NCBI RefSeq assembly: GCF_014645815.1 | Contig: NZ_BMML01000004.1 | Span: 496,001 to 560,000, forward strand | Direction of reading: 5' to 3' | From: Streptomyces fuscichromogenes | GTDB taxonomy: Bacteria; Actinomycetota; Actinomycetes; Streptomycetales; Streptomycetaceae | DNA length: 64,000 bases | Shown here: in pieces, positions 36,201-48,176 of the stretch | Numbering within the stretch: position 1 is the stretch's first letter | How the letters are laid out: every line of letters begins with the position of its first letter | Notes under the pieces: generated by a model | The model's input: the letters and a program-made list of their open reading frames with translations, nothing else | Databases searched by the model: none | What the model was told of the DNA's origin: nothing | Position numbers and translations under genes: made by a program

Positions 36201-38175
36201 CTCCGGCACCAGCACCTATGACTACGACTACGCAGGCCGTCTGAAGTCGGCGGCCACCGGCTCGGCCACCACCAGCTACGGTTACGACGCCAACGGCAAC
36301 CGCACCGGCGCCGGTGCCGCCACCGCCACGTACAACGCCCGCAACGAACTGACCTCCGTCACCAGTGGGTCGGCCACCACCTCGTACGCCTACACCGCGC
36401 GTGGGACGACGTCGAGTGTCACCTCCGGCGGCTCCTCCACCACCTACACCTCCGACGCCTTTGACGAGCTGACCGCGACCGGTACCGGCGGCAGCTACAG
36501 CTACGACGGCCTGGGCCGGCTCACCACCGCGAGTTCGGGCGGCCGCAGTGCCGCCTTCAGTTACGCCGACGCCACCAACAACCCCGTCTCCGACGGCACC
36601 CAGAAGTTCGCCCGGGATGCGGGCGGCGGTGTGCTCGCCGTAAGCGCGGCCGACGGTACAGGCGCCGGCCTCGCCCTGACCAACAGCCACGGTGACGTCA
36701 CCGGCACCTTCACCGCCACCGGCTCGGCACTAGCCGGCTCCACCGCCTACGACCCCTACGGCACGCCCACCGCCACCAGCGGTAGCCGGACCGACCTCGG
36801 CTACCAGTCCGGCTGGACCGATCCGGCCACGGGCTGGGTCAACGCCGCCGCCCGTTGGTACAACCCGGCCAACGGCGACTTCACCAGCGCCGACCCGGTG
36901 AGCAACCCGCCCACCCCCGCCGTCAACGCCAACCCGTACGCGTACGGCAACGACGACCCTCTGGACGCCACGGACACCTCCGGCCACGACGCCTGCACCA
37001 GCGACGACATCAAGGCCCAGGAGGAGGCCTACGAGGCGCAGCAGGCCTATCTCAAGCAGTGGCAGGCGGGCGCCTGGGACCGCATGGAGAAGTACTCCCA
37101 GGATCAGTACAACGCCTGGAAGCGTGAGTACGCCCGGGAGATGGCCCGCAACGAGGCCGACGAACGGGCCCTGCAACAGCAGATCGCCGACCAGGAACGG
37201 CAGTTCGAGAACGAGTTCAACGACGCCATGAACTGGGAGCCGTCGGGCCACTCGGGCGGCCGCGGTTCCGGGTCCGGCTCGGACAGCGTCTCCTACGGCA
37301 ACTCGTACGGTTCCTACGGCTCGCACGGCTCGTCCGGGAGCAACTACTCGTCCCTGTACTACGGAGTCGCGGCCGGAGGGGCGCTGACCTACGGCTACGG
37401 CGCCGCGAGTTCCGCGAGTGGCGGGGCCGCCGCCGAGGGCCTGGAGGCGGTCGGCGACGTCATCTGGGAGGAACTCGCCTCCGCCGGCGCCGAGGAACTC
37501 CTCTTCGGTCTCGTCCTGGCCGCCTCGGCGGACGACGACTGCGGCGCCCACGGCGTCCCCACCCGCCCCAAGAACCAGAACCTCGGCGGCGTCAACACCA
37601 CCCCGATCATGGGCACCACTCCCGACGAGGACGCCGCCGCGGCGGCCGGGCACGACGCGACCAGCTCGACGGCGACCGACGACCAGGACGTGACGACCGA
37701 GCAGACCGCCACCGGCAGTGGCAGCGGTACAGGCGGTGGTTCAACGAACCCGACGTCGACCGACGGCTGTACATCTGAACCGAACGAACCGGACGAGTCG
37801 AGTGGGAACCCCTTCGGGTTCCGTAGTCCCAACCCGAATCATCCGCCGAATGAGGCCGTCATGAGAGCGATGGCCAGGCAACCCATCCACGAGAGTTCCG
37901 TCGACTGCTCTGAAATCGCGGAAAACCTTCTCAGAGCCGCCGGCGGCGAGGGCCGAATCATCTCCCTGAAGGGTGAGGGTGAAAACCTGCTGGTCCCAGA
38001 AGGTGGTACCACCGTCGAGTACTCGTATCACCAGGTATACACCGACGGGCGGTATGTGTACGATCCGCGAATGAGCTCTGACGCGATCCCGCGGGGTGAT
38101 TTCATGAAGATGATCAAGTCGCTCAACCCGGGGCTCAGGTTCGGACCTCCCGGTTTCGACGGGCCGTTCTCGTGA
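27247..38175 (+). CDS. Giant secreted RHS/LamG polymorphic toxin candidate with papain-like C-terminal tip
   Basis: A 3,642-residue protein. In order: signal peptide (~10-37), DNRLRE-like domain (~215-372), Ig-like segments (~375-595), the first RHS segment (~635-), LamG-like lectin folds near 895-1120, 1188-1418, 1948-2164 and 2178-2391, YD repeats between them and to ~3158, and an RHS core (AARWYNPANGDFTSADP). The motif PLDATDTSG (Pro3238-Gly3246) fits the PxxxxDxxG junction of polymorphic toxins. The 396-residue C-terminus has a charged helical stretch, Gly/Ser linkers, a hydrophobic helix and a final ~120-residue domain with Cys3554 (VDCSEIAENLL), His3595 (SYHQVYTDG) and Asp3606 (YVYDPR), a papain-like pattern. 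ATG at 27247 follows GGGGGGC. The last ~400 bp are visibly less GC-rich. Confidence 0.88.
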   Translation: MMGRLWRSVRYVPMALRVTAFVAVLALVGVQGGQAAQALPRSAAATPATPVQQAGTAAGRKHAVPASATRSRAGTALRHSGPGKVKGAVGAYQAHGAKSAPVNSGSRIHRAPKPVAAPAAKKPRGFSASTSVEQPRLDTATTTVFKNADGTYTAQVHTHAVNYRESDGTWARIPADATGTTAPGTASAASYRTAAATGNPTGQGNASSSTYVESGVTQNFHGNGQLYVGKYQSHDYTSFLQFSGFGTQFANDYVVNSTLWLDTEFSGLDTTGACSAEAVNVAPVSASWDPAKIDTYPGPAAGAQIGTASFAAGTDCSNGRQWEGISLDTKTVMNWAHGWAANYGLRLSAASTAAAAKEFYADDPYLAIEYTPNGAGASYSEVSYASPWNNQPGWGKVTVQNRGTATWTPTNGYKLSYQLYTVSGTTRTLLTSPAATPAVMPSTVAPNKPVTVTASIPALTAGQTYLICWDMSYNGTLFSTYGVPQTCYSLPVVNNPPIVDTFTPGNNGSVFSLTPTLAVTAHDPDNYPGTAFSYSFNVYANGSTTALASSGALTTPVWTVPAGKLAYGKTFYWTAQVSDGNAASLWSAPDYFTIPAAPQPLVTAHLGAAPYDATVKGVDPQLGDYSTQTTDATIPGPSDGPTLSVQRTYNSLDPGVFKAFGAGWSSLLDMRATEDADGSGNVVITLADGRQERFGANGDGTYSPPAGDYAVLSAPADGYGTSGFMLTEKSGTRYFFTNQVTDPVTGQTYWGLTQYGNRDGHGLDINWLPVTLTLPDGSTIKPEEPTGFGYVLAQDNGYNNGDFNGADMGTTLQLTWGVQQVTASDGTVKNVPHVDKVTSKPGLFAATRNPWTYGYDSAGDLTSVCPPASSSSTATACTQYSYTAGAASGSHFASMVLDSNPTDYWRLGDTTGSATAKDGVVANEGTTDATAANVTFGQAGPLAGTPATAASFNGTSSYLALPDNLPANASNLAVGMWFRTTQAGGTLFSYQSGKPGTAVSVNYTPSVYIGTDGKIHAEFWDGKATPMASPAAVNDGKWHYVVLSGARTSQTLFLDGAQVATRTGSTITVSGQPYTTVGAGELAGSWPSIPSANALGWFNGQIEDVSFLQHPLGLPAVQQEYASATLASRELTGTTLPSGKTALAVGYDALTDRASTVTDADGGAYQLATPVTTGSNDYYYGAVRGTRPAHDYPMTEPAGLTAADQYGVDRPAGGASDGIYNDVMLGEPGIFGPGGDTAAGFNGTDSSLSLPAGALDDSSGTASVALWFNTKQAGGVLLSYQNAPIGSVPTSYTPALYIGTDGLLHGQFWDGTLSPMASKAAVNDGNWHLVVMTASGTGQTLWLDGQSQATRTGKTIAGQVKTWGETTVSVGAGYVAGSWPKPPANAQGYFNGEIGQVGVYQTDLGQSSVEAPLGLYTAKGSATLLMPSTTLTVTDPAQHTETYTFDPSNGNRTTAVTDAGGGRTTYAYDSLGFQDAVTDPDGHSTSRQHDVYGNVLATTTCRQVNSCQTSYFSYHTDAADPMDPLNGKVLYAADARSGATGTANPAYRTAYTYTPFGALASVTTPPTPDYPSGRKTRYTYYNDNESFTDNIGVAYTEVYGMLATVTDPSGKVTRYHYCGTDHLGEVCSETDPSGQVTYYLNDFLGHLTTKAVSSATYPVTFTSSGAPVGGVQTAYTYDALGRTLTETGPATTDAVRGVTHTPKTTYAYDADGDLTGTSTADTTGQDTTRATTYVYDDNDRVKTVTDPAGQVTGYTYDSFGRRTTETNPAGTTYRYTYAPTGQLLTTTLLGWTGDPTAPSDPTDLVVESRAYDPAGRLASVTDSMGRTTAYSYFDDNLLQSQTDASGTSVASTTKAYDYDAAGNMTWECDVWSGTSCLKQTQYTVDAADRTAKTVVDPSGVNRTTVNTFDPDDNVLSRILTGGGQTRQLGYSYDAAGNRTAQSVRTDTTGPTGYWPLAEGAVAAADSSGNGFTGTPSTGTSWGPPASNYTSFNGTSGAVLTSGTPVVDTGKAFSVSAWAYLSATSTTKDFTVVSQQGAQNSAFQLEYNHTTKSWAFVRASNDTSTATNYVASDPTAATAGTWTHLVGVMDALGNMSLYVNDVEVSGICTNCTSVTDPTPMASTSGVAIGRGKAAAASVNWFAGRVRDVQLYGRELKPNEISQLYTSSTTTGESPVTVGAAGWWRLDDGENPSAGDHSGAGNAGTLNASTSWATENGGSAVFAGAGQIATGGPVVDTTKSFSVSAWAKITSTPTGTWQTVMAQQGTQAAGFSLDYNPTAGRWAFDRATTDVASPTLAGATSTAAPTLNTWTHLVGTYDASSGKMTLYVNGTAQNTATDTTPIASSGAFVIGRGYTAGAAAQYFNGSVGNVQTYNRVLSATEAAALHTSAAGTAGSAPLTTTWTYDQRGLPVTMTDARGNAAGATASAYTTTYAYDEDGRLTTTSSPPVSTETGGGAAQQTVAVAKSGYDTFGEPVETDDADGDIVTTTYDLDGRVQAVSQPAYTPPDGSGTVTPTTSYTYDALGDVHTETDPLQHTASYVYDQLGDRVQQTLPGGLVTHVGYDTDGEVLNTTDPTGARTEATYDALGREATSTQVERRPAPAAYTTHYGYDGLGDLTSVEDPLENTATATYDALGETSTVTDPLHNTTSYAYDVAGQLIRTTAPDLTATTQGYDQAERLVSAARLDANGTTLSSTSYGYDAAGNQISATDARQHTTTATFDALNRTVSQTQPVDASTSITTSFGYDAAGNETRYTDADKNATYYTYNPLGGQETSVAPSVTGLTSAADRTTTFSYDADGNQHTLTRPGGVTITETHDENGLLTAESGTGAEATTGARVFGYDADGRLTAVSAPTGTDTFAYDDRGLLLTMAGPGGSASYGYDSNGDIATRTDATGTATFGYDADDRVNSETDPLTGTTATLTYNQLGETKSVTYGTGGATRSYDYNASHQLSSDVLKSSSGTTEASVARTYNADGQIATQTTTGTAGSGTSTYDYDYAGRLKSAATGSATTSYGYDANGNRTGAGAATATYNARNELTSVTSGSATTSYAYTARGTTSSVTSGGSSTTYTSDAFDELTATGTGGSYSYDGLGRLTTASSGGRSAAFSYADATNNPVSDGTQKFARDAGGGVLAVSAADGTGAGLALTNSHGDVTGTFTATGSALAGSTAYDPYGTPTATSGSRTDLGYQSGWTDPATGWVNAAARWYNPANGDFTSADPVSNPPTPAVNANPYAYGNDDPLDATDTSGHDACTSDDIKAQEEAYEAQQAYLKQWQAGAWDRMEKYSQDQYNAWKREYAREMARNEADERALQQQIADQERQFENEFNDAMNWEPSGHSGGRGSGSGSDSVSYGNSYGSYGSHGSSGSNYSSLYYGVAAGGALTYGYGAASSASGGAAAEGLEAVGDVIWEELASAGAEELLFGLVLAASADDDCGAHGVPTRPKNQNLGGVNTTPIMGTTPDEDAAAAAGHDATSSTATDDQDVTTEQTATGSGSGTGGGSTNPTSTDGCTSEPNEPDESSGNPFGFRSPNPNHPPNEAVMRAMARQPIHESSVDCSEIAENLLRAAGGEGRIISLKGEGENLLVPEGGTTVEYSYHQVYTDGRYVYDPRMSSDAIPRGDFMKMIKSLNPGLRFGPPGFDGPFS

Positions 38176-38549
38176 TCGACTCCACGGATGTGCTGCGTGC
38201 CTTGGGCGCCCGGGGGACCGTCCAGTGGTCCAGGATATCCGTCGGGCGTGATCCTCTCGATTCGCTGGTTCGACCGCCGATGGTCGTATGGCGTTACCGC
38301 GATCCGCATGACCGGGTGCGCGCCCAGTTCCAGCGGATCTCGGCGCAATTCGATGGCGCCGTCGAATGGACGGTGGACCTCTCGGCGAAAAACTGGGTCA
38401 TCATGACCCGGAGGTTGAAGCAGGAATTCGCGCAGGCGGCACCGGGGTATACGGGCGTCCTGTCGGATCTCAAGAACGCCGATCAGGATTTCTGTATCCG
38501 TGCGACCGCCGATCTGGGCAGTCTACTGGAAATAATCCGGAAGCCCTGA
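38172..38549 (+). CDS. Candidate immunity protein for the RHS toxin tip
   Basis: A 125-residue soluble protein of no family I recognise. Its GTG start overlaps the RHS stop by 4 bp (GTGA), so translation is coupled. It has no signal peptide or membrane helix, consistent with acting inside the producer. Features are a mixed hydrophobic/charged sequence, VVWRYRDPHDRVRAQFQ and WTVDLSAKNWVIM. GC content is clearly lower than in the surrounding genes and matches the RHS C-terminal tip, as expected for a toxin-immunity cassette exchanged as a unit. The immunity role is inferred from position, size and composition only. Confidence 0.65.
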   Translation: MIDSTDVLRALGARGTVQWSRISVGRDPLDSLVRPPMVVWRYRDPHDRVRAQFQRISAQFDGAVEWTVDLSAKNWVIMTRRLKQEFAQAAPGYTGVLSDLKNADQDFCIRATADLGSLLEIIRKP

Positions 38550-38817
38550 GGAGGAAGACGAGGGCGCGGTGGATTCGGCGTCCTGGGTCTTCGCGTCTGT
38601 CCCGCGTGCGGTCGGACACCGTCGCTGTGGCGGACCGCAGACATGCAACTGTCGTTCGCCGCGCCCGGCGGAATCTAGGTGCCCCAACACGCTGCGCCGG
38701 ATCCTCTCGTGGACCATGCGCGGAGAGAGACCTGCCGCCTGGTGGTGGCCGTCACGGTGCTCGCCGTGGCCACAGCAGCGGAGGGGGTGGGGTAGCGGGT
38801 GTCCGCCCCCACACGCG
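38550..38817. other. Intergenic region after the candidate immunity gene
   Basis: These ~270 bp hold no convincing gene. A 38-codon frame (GTG 38679 to TAG 38795) encodes a short hydrophobic segment (LVVAVTVLAVATAA) but has no ribosome binding site; it may be a remnant of a displaced gene. Composition is mixed, consistent with the edge of an exchanged cassette. Confidence 0.4.
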
Positions 38818-38855
38818 CGGAAAGGCGGACCGATACTCGTCGGTCCGCCTTTCCG
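38818..38855. terminator. Bidirectional terminator hairpin
   Basis: Arms 38818-38833 and 38840-38855 pair perfectly over 16 bp around the loop TACTCG. It separates the candidate immunity gene (rightward) from the DUF6114 gene (leftward, stop at 38861). Confidence 0.88.
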
Positions 38856-38860
38856 TGGTT

Positions 38861-39325
38861 TCAGGCCGGTTCTCCCGCGCCTTCCCCGAATCCCTGCGTC
38901 TGCTGCGCGGCTTCCCGCGCGGCCTCGCGCCGCTTGCGGCGGCTCACCCGCGGTTCCTGGTCCGGCAGCCAGCCGAAGATCATGCAGCTGCCGACGGCCC
39001 CGAGGGCGAGGCCGAGGACAAAGCCGCCCAGGTTGGAGGTGACCCAGCTGCCCAGGGAGCACAGCATGCCGAGGATGGAGTAGAAGAGGCGCTGTGAGGG
39101 GCTGAAGAGGGTCAGCAGGCCGCACAGCACCATGACCGCCGGCAGCAGATAGCCCGCCACGCCCTGCATACCGATATGAACGACGACCTTCAGCGAGGCC
39201 TTCACGGTGAGCAGGATCCAGCAGCCGCCCAGGGTCAGCAGCAGGCCGCCCAGGAACGGCCGACGGGCCCGCCAACCGCGGAAGGCGGGCCGCCACCCCT
39301 GATGGGGAGAGTCTGTGCCGGACAT
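38861..39325 (-). CDS. DUF6114 family membrane protein
   Basis: A 154-residue membrane protein with about four helices: RRPFLGGLLLTLGGCWILLTV, HIGMQGVAGYLLPAVMVLCGLLTLF, a short segment near SILGMLCSLGSWV, and NLGGFVLGLALGAVGSCMIFGWL, followed by a basic C-terminal tail. It matches the small DUF6114 proteins found beside DUF6230 genes in Streptomyces. Its ATG overlaps the preceding stop by one base (TGATG), so the pair is coupled. No enzymatic motif; function unknown. Confidence 0.75.
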   Translation of the reverse strand: MSGTDSPHQGWRPAFRGWRARRPFLGGLLLTLGGCWILLTVKASLKVVVHIGMQGVAGYLLPAVMVLCGLLTLFSPSQRLFYSILGMLCSLGSWVTSNLGGFVLGLALGAVGSCMIFGWLPDQEPRVSRRKRREAAREAAQQTQGFGEGAGEPA

Positions 39326-40023
39326 CAGCAACCCGTGTCGCTGAAGCTGAGTTTCAGGCCGGGAAGCGTGAACGTCCCAGCGGTGGTCTTGTAGTTGGTC
39401 TGCCGCAGGTTGTCGATGTGCACGGTGTCGGCCTGCTGGCTGAAGACGCCGATGGGGCCCTGGACCCCGGCCTTGGTGAGCTGGCTCGCGTCGTTGCCGA
39501 TCTCGATGTTGTTGAAGGACGCGTCGCCCGTCAGCAGGGTCGAGTCGGTGGTCAGATCGGTCGCCTGCACCTTCGACGAGCCGCTGCCCGCCTTGATGAG
39601 CAGGTTGGTGCCGCCGAGGTCGACGCTCTGGCACAGGGTGTCCAGGGTCGCCTTCTTGATCGCGGAGGTGACGACCAGCACCTGGCCGCCGGTGTCACCG
39701 GCGTTCGGGCTGCCGTCGGCCATGGTGTCGAGCGCGCCGAACTGTTCGAAGCCGGTGCCGTCGAGCGACTTGGCGGTGACCGTGAAGGGCATGCCGGAGA
39801 TGAACAGCGTCACTCCCAGCACCCCCTGGGCGGTCAGGACCCCGATACCGGCCAGGGCAAGGGTGGCCGGCACCGCCATCATGGCGGCCCTGCGGCCCCG
39901 GACCCGGCCACGTCTCGGTGCCGCTCCGGTGCCCTCGGTGGTCTCTGGTGTTGCGGAAAGAGAACCGCTTCCCGGGTTCTCAGGCGTGTTGTCGGCGGAC
40001 GGAACGTCCGGGGACTCGGCCAT
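39325..40023 (-). CDS. DUF6230 family membrane-anchored exported protein
   Basis: A 232-residue protein with a Ser/Pro/Thr-rich N-terminal tail, one membrane helix (MMAVPATLALAGIGVLTAQGVLGVTLFISG) after an Arg-rich GRVRGRRA segment, and an exported beta-rich domain with two Cys (DTLCQSV and the terminal SDTGC). This is the DUF6230 pattern, normally encoded next to DUF6114 as here. The ATG at 40023 has GGGAG six bases upstream and is preferred over an ATG four codons earlier. Its function is not known to me; the pairing suggests a two-component envelope structure. Confidence 0.75.
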   Translation of the reverse strand: MAESPDVPSADNTPENPGSGSLSATPETTEGTGAAPRRGRVRGRRAAMMAVPATLALAGIGVLTAQGVLGVTLFISGMPFTVTAKSLDGTGFEQFGALDTMADGSPNAGDTGGQVLVVTSAIKKATLDTLCQSVDLGGTNLLIKAGSGSSKVQATDLTTDSTLLTGDASFNNIEIGNDASQLTKAGVQGPIGVFSQQADTVHIDNLRQTNYKTTAGTFTLPGLKLSFSDTGC

Positions 40024-41278
<1,255 letters not shown>

Positions 41279-41295
41279 CCCAGTAACAAAGGCTG

Positions 41296-42249
41296 TCAGC
41301 GTCGACGCAGACGCAACGCCAGGGCGGCGCCGCCGGTGAGTACCAGCACCGCTGCGGCGCCGCCCGCCAGCAGTGGCGCCGACGGGCCCGAACCGGAGTC
41401 CGTGTCGGAGGCCACCGGAGTGCTGTCGGCGGCGGTGGTTCCGGTTGCCGGGGAGGCCGGGGCCGCCGTCGCCGTCCGCCGTGTCCGGCCGGCGGCGCTC
41501 GCCGAGGCACTGGAGGCCGGTGTCGCGCTCACGCCCGACGTCGGCTTCGCGCTCGCGCTCGCCCCGCCGTTCTTCCCCGCGCCCGCCCCGGTGTCCTTCT
41601 GTGCCGCCTTCTTCGCCGTGAACACCACGTCGGAACACGAGTAGTAGGTGTCCGGCGTACTGGTGGTCTGCCAGATCGTGTACAACACCTGACGCCCCGT
41701 CCGGTCGGCGGGCAGGGTCGCGCTGAAGTGGTACGCCCCGTTCGTCAGCGGCGGGTCCTTGACCTCCGCGAAGGGCTGCGCGGGCAGCTCGGACCACGTC
41801 AGCGGCTTCGCCGGGTCGTAGCCCGGCTTCGTCAGATACAGCTTGAACGTGCCGGAGTGCGCGATCGTCGCGGCGTACGTCATCGTCATCCGGGCGCCCG
41901 GGGCCAGTTCGGTCGCGGGCCAGTCCGCGCGCGCCAGGTCGAGCCCCTTGTACGCCGACAGACCACCGCCGCACAGCCTGCCGTCCGGAATCACCTGACG
42001 GTCCCGGCCGTCGACGCCCGCCACCCTGATGTCGTCCCACGCGACGAAGTTCTGCCCGCTCGCCGCGATCGCCGCCTTGCAGGCCGCCGTTGCCGCGCTG
42101 CCGCCGCTGGGGGAGCAGGCGTAGGCCCGGCTGACGGGATAGGTGGGGGCGCCGTGCGCCCGCGCGGACCCCGCGGCCCACGACAGGAGCAGCAGCGGGG
42201 CCGCGACGGCGGCTCCTGTGACTCTCAGGCGGGCGGTCGTCCGAGTCAT
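41296..42249 (-). CDS. AA10 lytic polysaccharide monooxygenase (chitin/cellulose-active), membrane-anchored
   Basis: A 317-residue precursor. The signal peptide should be cut before His32 (SARA|HGAPTYPVSR), giving the N-terminal His of the copper histidine brace; His131 in IAHSGTFKLY is the second ligand. The catalytic domain extends to ~225 (YYSCSDVVF). A long Ala/Thr/Ser linker then leads to a C-terminal helix (LLAGGAAAVLVLTGGAALAL) and Arg tail, so the enzyme stays at the surface rather than being released, and there is no carbohydrate-binding module. AA10 enzymes oxidatively cleave chitin or cellulose; which one cannot be read from sequence. ATG at 42249 with GAGGAG 9 bases upstream. Confidence 0.9.
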   Translation of the reverse strand: MTRTTARLRVTGAAVAAPLLLLSWAAGSARAHGAPTYPVSRAYACSPSGGSAATAACKAAIAASGQNFVAWDDIRVAGVDGRDRQVIPDGRLCGGGLSAYKGLDLARADWPATELAPGARMTMTYAATIAHSGTFKLYLTKPGYDPAKPLTWSELPAQPFAEVKDPPLTNGAYHFSATLPADRTGRQVLYTIWQTTSTPDTYYSCSDVVFTAKKAAQKDTGAGAGKNGGASASAKPTSGVSATPASSASASAAGRTRRTATAAPASPATGTTAADSTPVASDTDSGSGPSAPLLAGGAAAVLVLTGGAALALRLRRR

Positions 42250-42634
42250 CCGGGACGTCTCCTCGGCGCGGGTAGGCGGGTCTGCCCAGGGAGTACGGGA
42301 ATCGGCGCCGTACTGTTCAGCGTGGTTGGTCACAGGGCCGGTCGAAGTGCGCGGCACCGACCGCCTCGTCCGTTTTGCCGCCCGGCGGGGCGCCGTTGAG
42401 TACCAACCGTCCGCCTCGTATCACGGCGATCGCCGATGGCCGCCGGGCCGCCCGCATCGCCTCCGGAGACCGGCGCGAACGCGAGGGAGGGGCGCGCTCC
42501 GATCTCGTCCTTCCGCGCCCCGCCACCCCTTGTTCGCGTGGTCGCACACGCGACTTGTACGTGTCCGCCGCCAGGTCCGCACAGTTGCCTCCCGCTGTCG
42601 CACGGTGAGCTATCGTGTGCACGGGGTTAAAAAA
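42250..42634. other. Divergent intergenic region between the LPMO gene and cprB
   Basis: No gene was identified in this stretch. Overlapping open frames on both strands are Arg-rich with no ribosome binding site. It ends at the ARE-like palindrome upstream of cprB. Confidence 0.45.
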
Positions 42635-42658
42635 CAAACCGCATGCCCCGTCGGTTTG
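42635..42658. promoter_or_regulatory. ARE-like operator upstream of cprB
   Basis: CAAACCG (42635-42641) and CGGTTTG (42652-42658) are perfect inverted arms separated by 10 nt, 57 bp upstream of the cprB start. This resembles the autoregulatory elements bound by gamma-butyrolactone receptors of the ArpA/ScbR/CprB family, and autoregulation is known for such receptors. Confidence 0.65.
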
Positions 42659-42715
42659 AATGTCGTGCAGCCGTGCAGCCGTGAAGTCGTTGAGCCGTGA
42701 AGGAGCGTCGAGTCG

Positions 42716-43363
42716 ATGGCGAGGCAGTTACGCGCGGAGCAGACCCGCGCCACGATCATCACGGCCGCCGCCGACCTCTTCGACCGGCACGGCTATGAAT
42801 CCACCAGCTTGAGCGACATCGTCGACCACGCGAAGGTCACCAAGGGAGCGCTCTACTTCCACTTCGCGGCCAAGGAGGACCTGGCGCACGCCATCATGGA
42901 GCTCCAGTCCCGCACCTCCAGCCAGTTGGTGAAGGAGATGGACAGCCGCGGCTACTCCTCGCTGGAAGCCCTGATGCGCACCACGTTCGCGATCGCCCGG
43001 CTCTCCGTCGACGGCCCGATCCCGCGCGCCGGCCTGCGCCTCGCCACCGCGGACGTCACCGTACGGCCGCCGCTCAGGCACCCGTTCACCGAGTGGCTGG
43101 AGTTCGCCACGCGCAAACTCATGGGCGCCGTCAAGGAGTCCGACGTACACCCGGACATAGACGTCGGCGCGGTCGCGCACTCCCTGGTCTGCTTCTTCGT
43201 CGGCACCCGGGTCGCCGGCCGCAACCTGGAGCCGGTGGCGCGGCTGCCGCGCAGGGTCGCCGAGATGTGGCACCTGATGATCCGCGGCCTGGTCCCGGTG
43301 CACCGGCGCGCCCGCTACCTGACCCTCGCCACCCAGCTGGAGCGCGAGATCAGAACGGCGTGA
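42716..43363 (+). CDS. cprB: Gamma-butyrolactone receptor-like TetR regulator, CprB orthologue
   Basis: A 215-residue TetR-family protein. The N-terminal helix-turn-helix (TRATIITAAADLFDRHGYESTSLSDIV...KGALYFHFAAKEDLAHAI) and the ligand domain (GYSSLEALMRTTFAIARLSVDGPIPRAGLRLA, HPFTEWLEFAT) match the ArpA/ScbR/CprB class. The text is very close to S. coelicolor CprB as I recall it, and the neighbours (DUF89 protein, geosmin synthase) agree with that locus. It should repress its own gene and development or antibiotic genes until a butyrolactone-type ligand binds. AGGAG lies 10 bases before the ATG, and a candidate operator lies at 42635-42658. No butyrolactone synthase gene is adjacent. Confidence 0.88.
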   Translation: MARQLRAEQTRATIITAAADLFDRHGYESTSLSDIVDHAKVTKGALYFHFAAKEDLAHAIMELQSRTSSQLVKEMDSRGYSSLEALMRTTFAIARLSVDGPIPRAGLRLATADVTVRPPLRHPFTEWLEFATRKLMGAVKESDVHPDIDVGAVAHSLVCFFVGTRVAGRNLEPVARLPRRVAEMWHLMIRGLVPVHRRARYLTLATQLEREIRTA

Positions 43364-43417
43364 CCGGCGCCCTGCGGTTCGGCGGCGCCGGGCGTCCCGC
43401 GCGATAGCGTGGCGCGC

Positions 43418-48155
<4,738 letters not shown>

Positions 48156-48176
48156 CGGCGCCGCCGGCCCCGGTCC

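Noticed and set aside
42317..42637. A 106-codon minus-strand gene upstream of cprB
   Set aside because: No ribosome binding site, Arg-rich composition, and it runs into the operator and promoter region of cprB.
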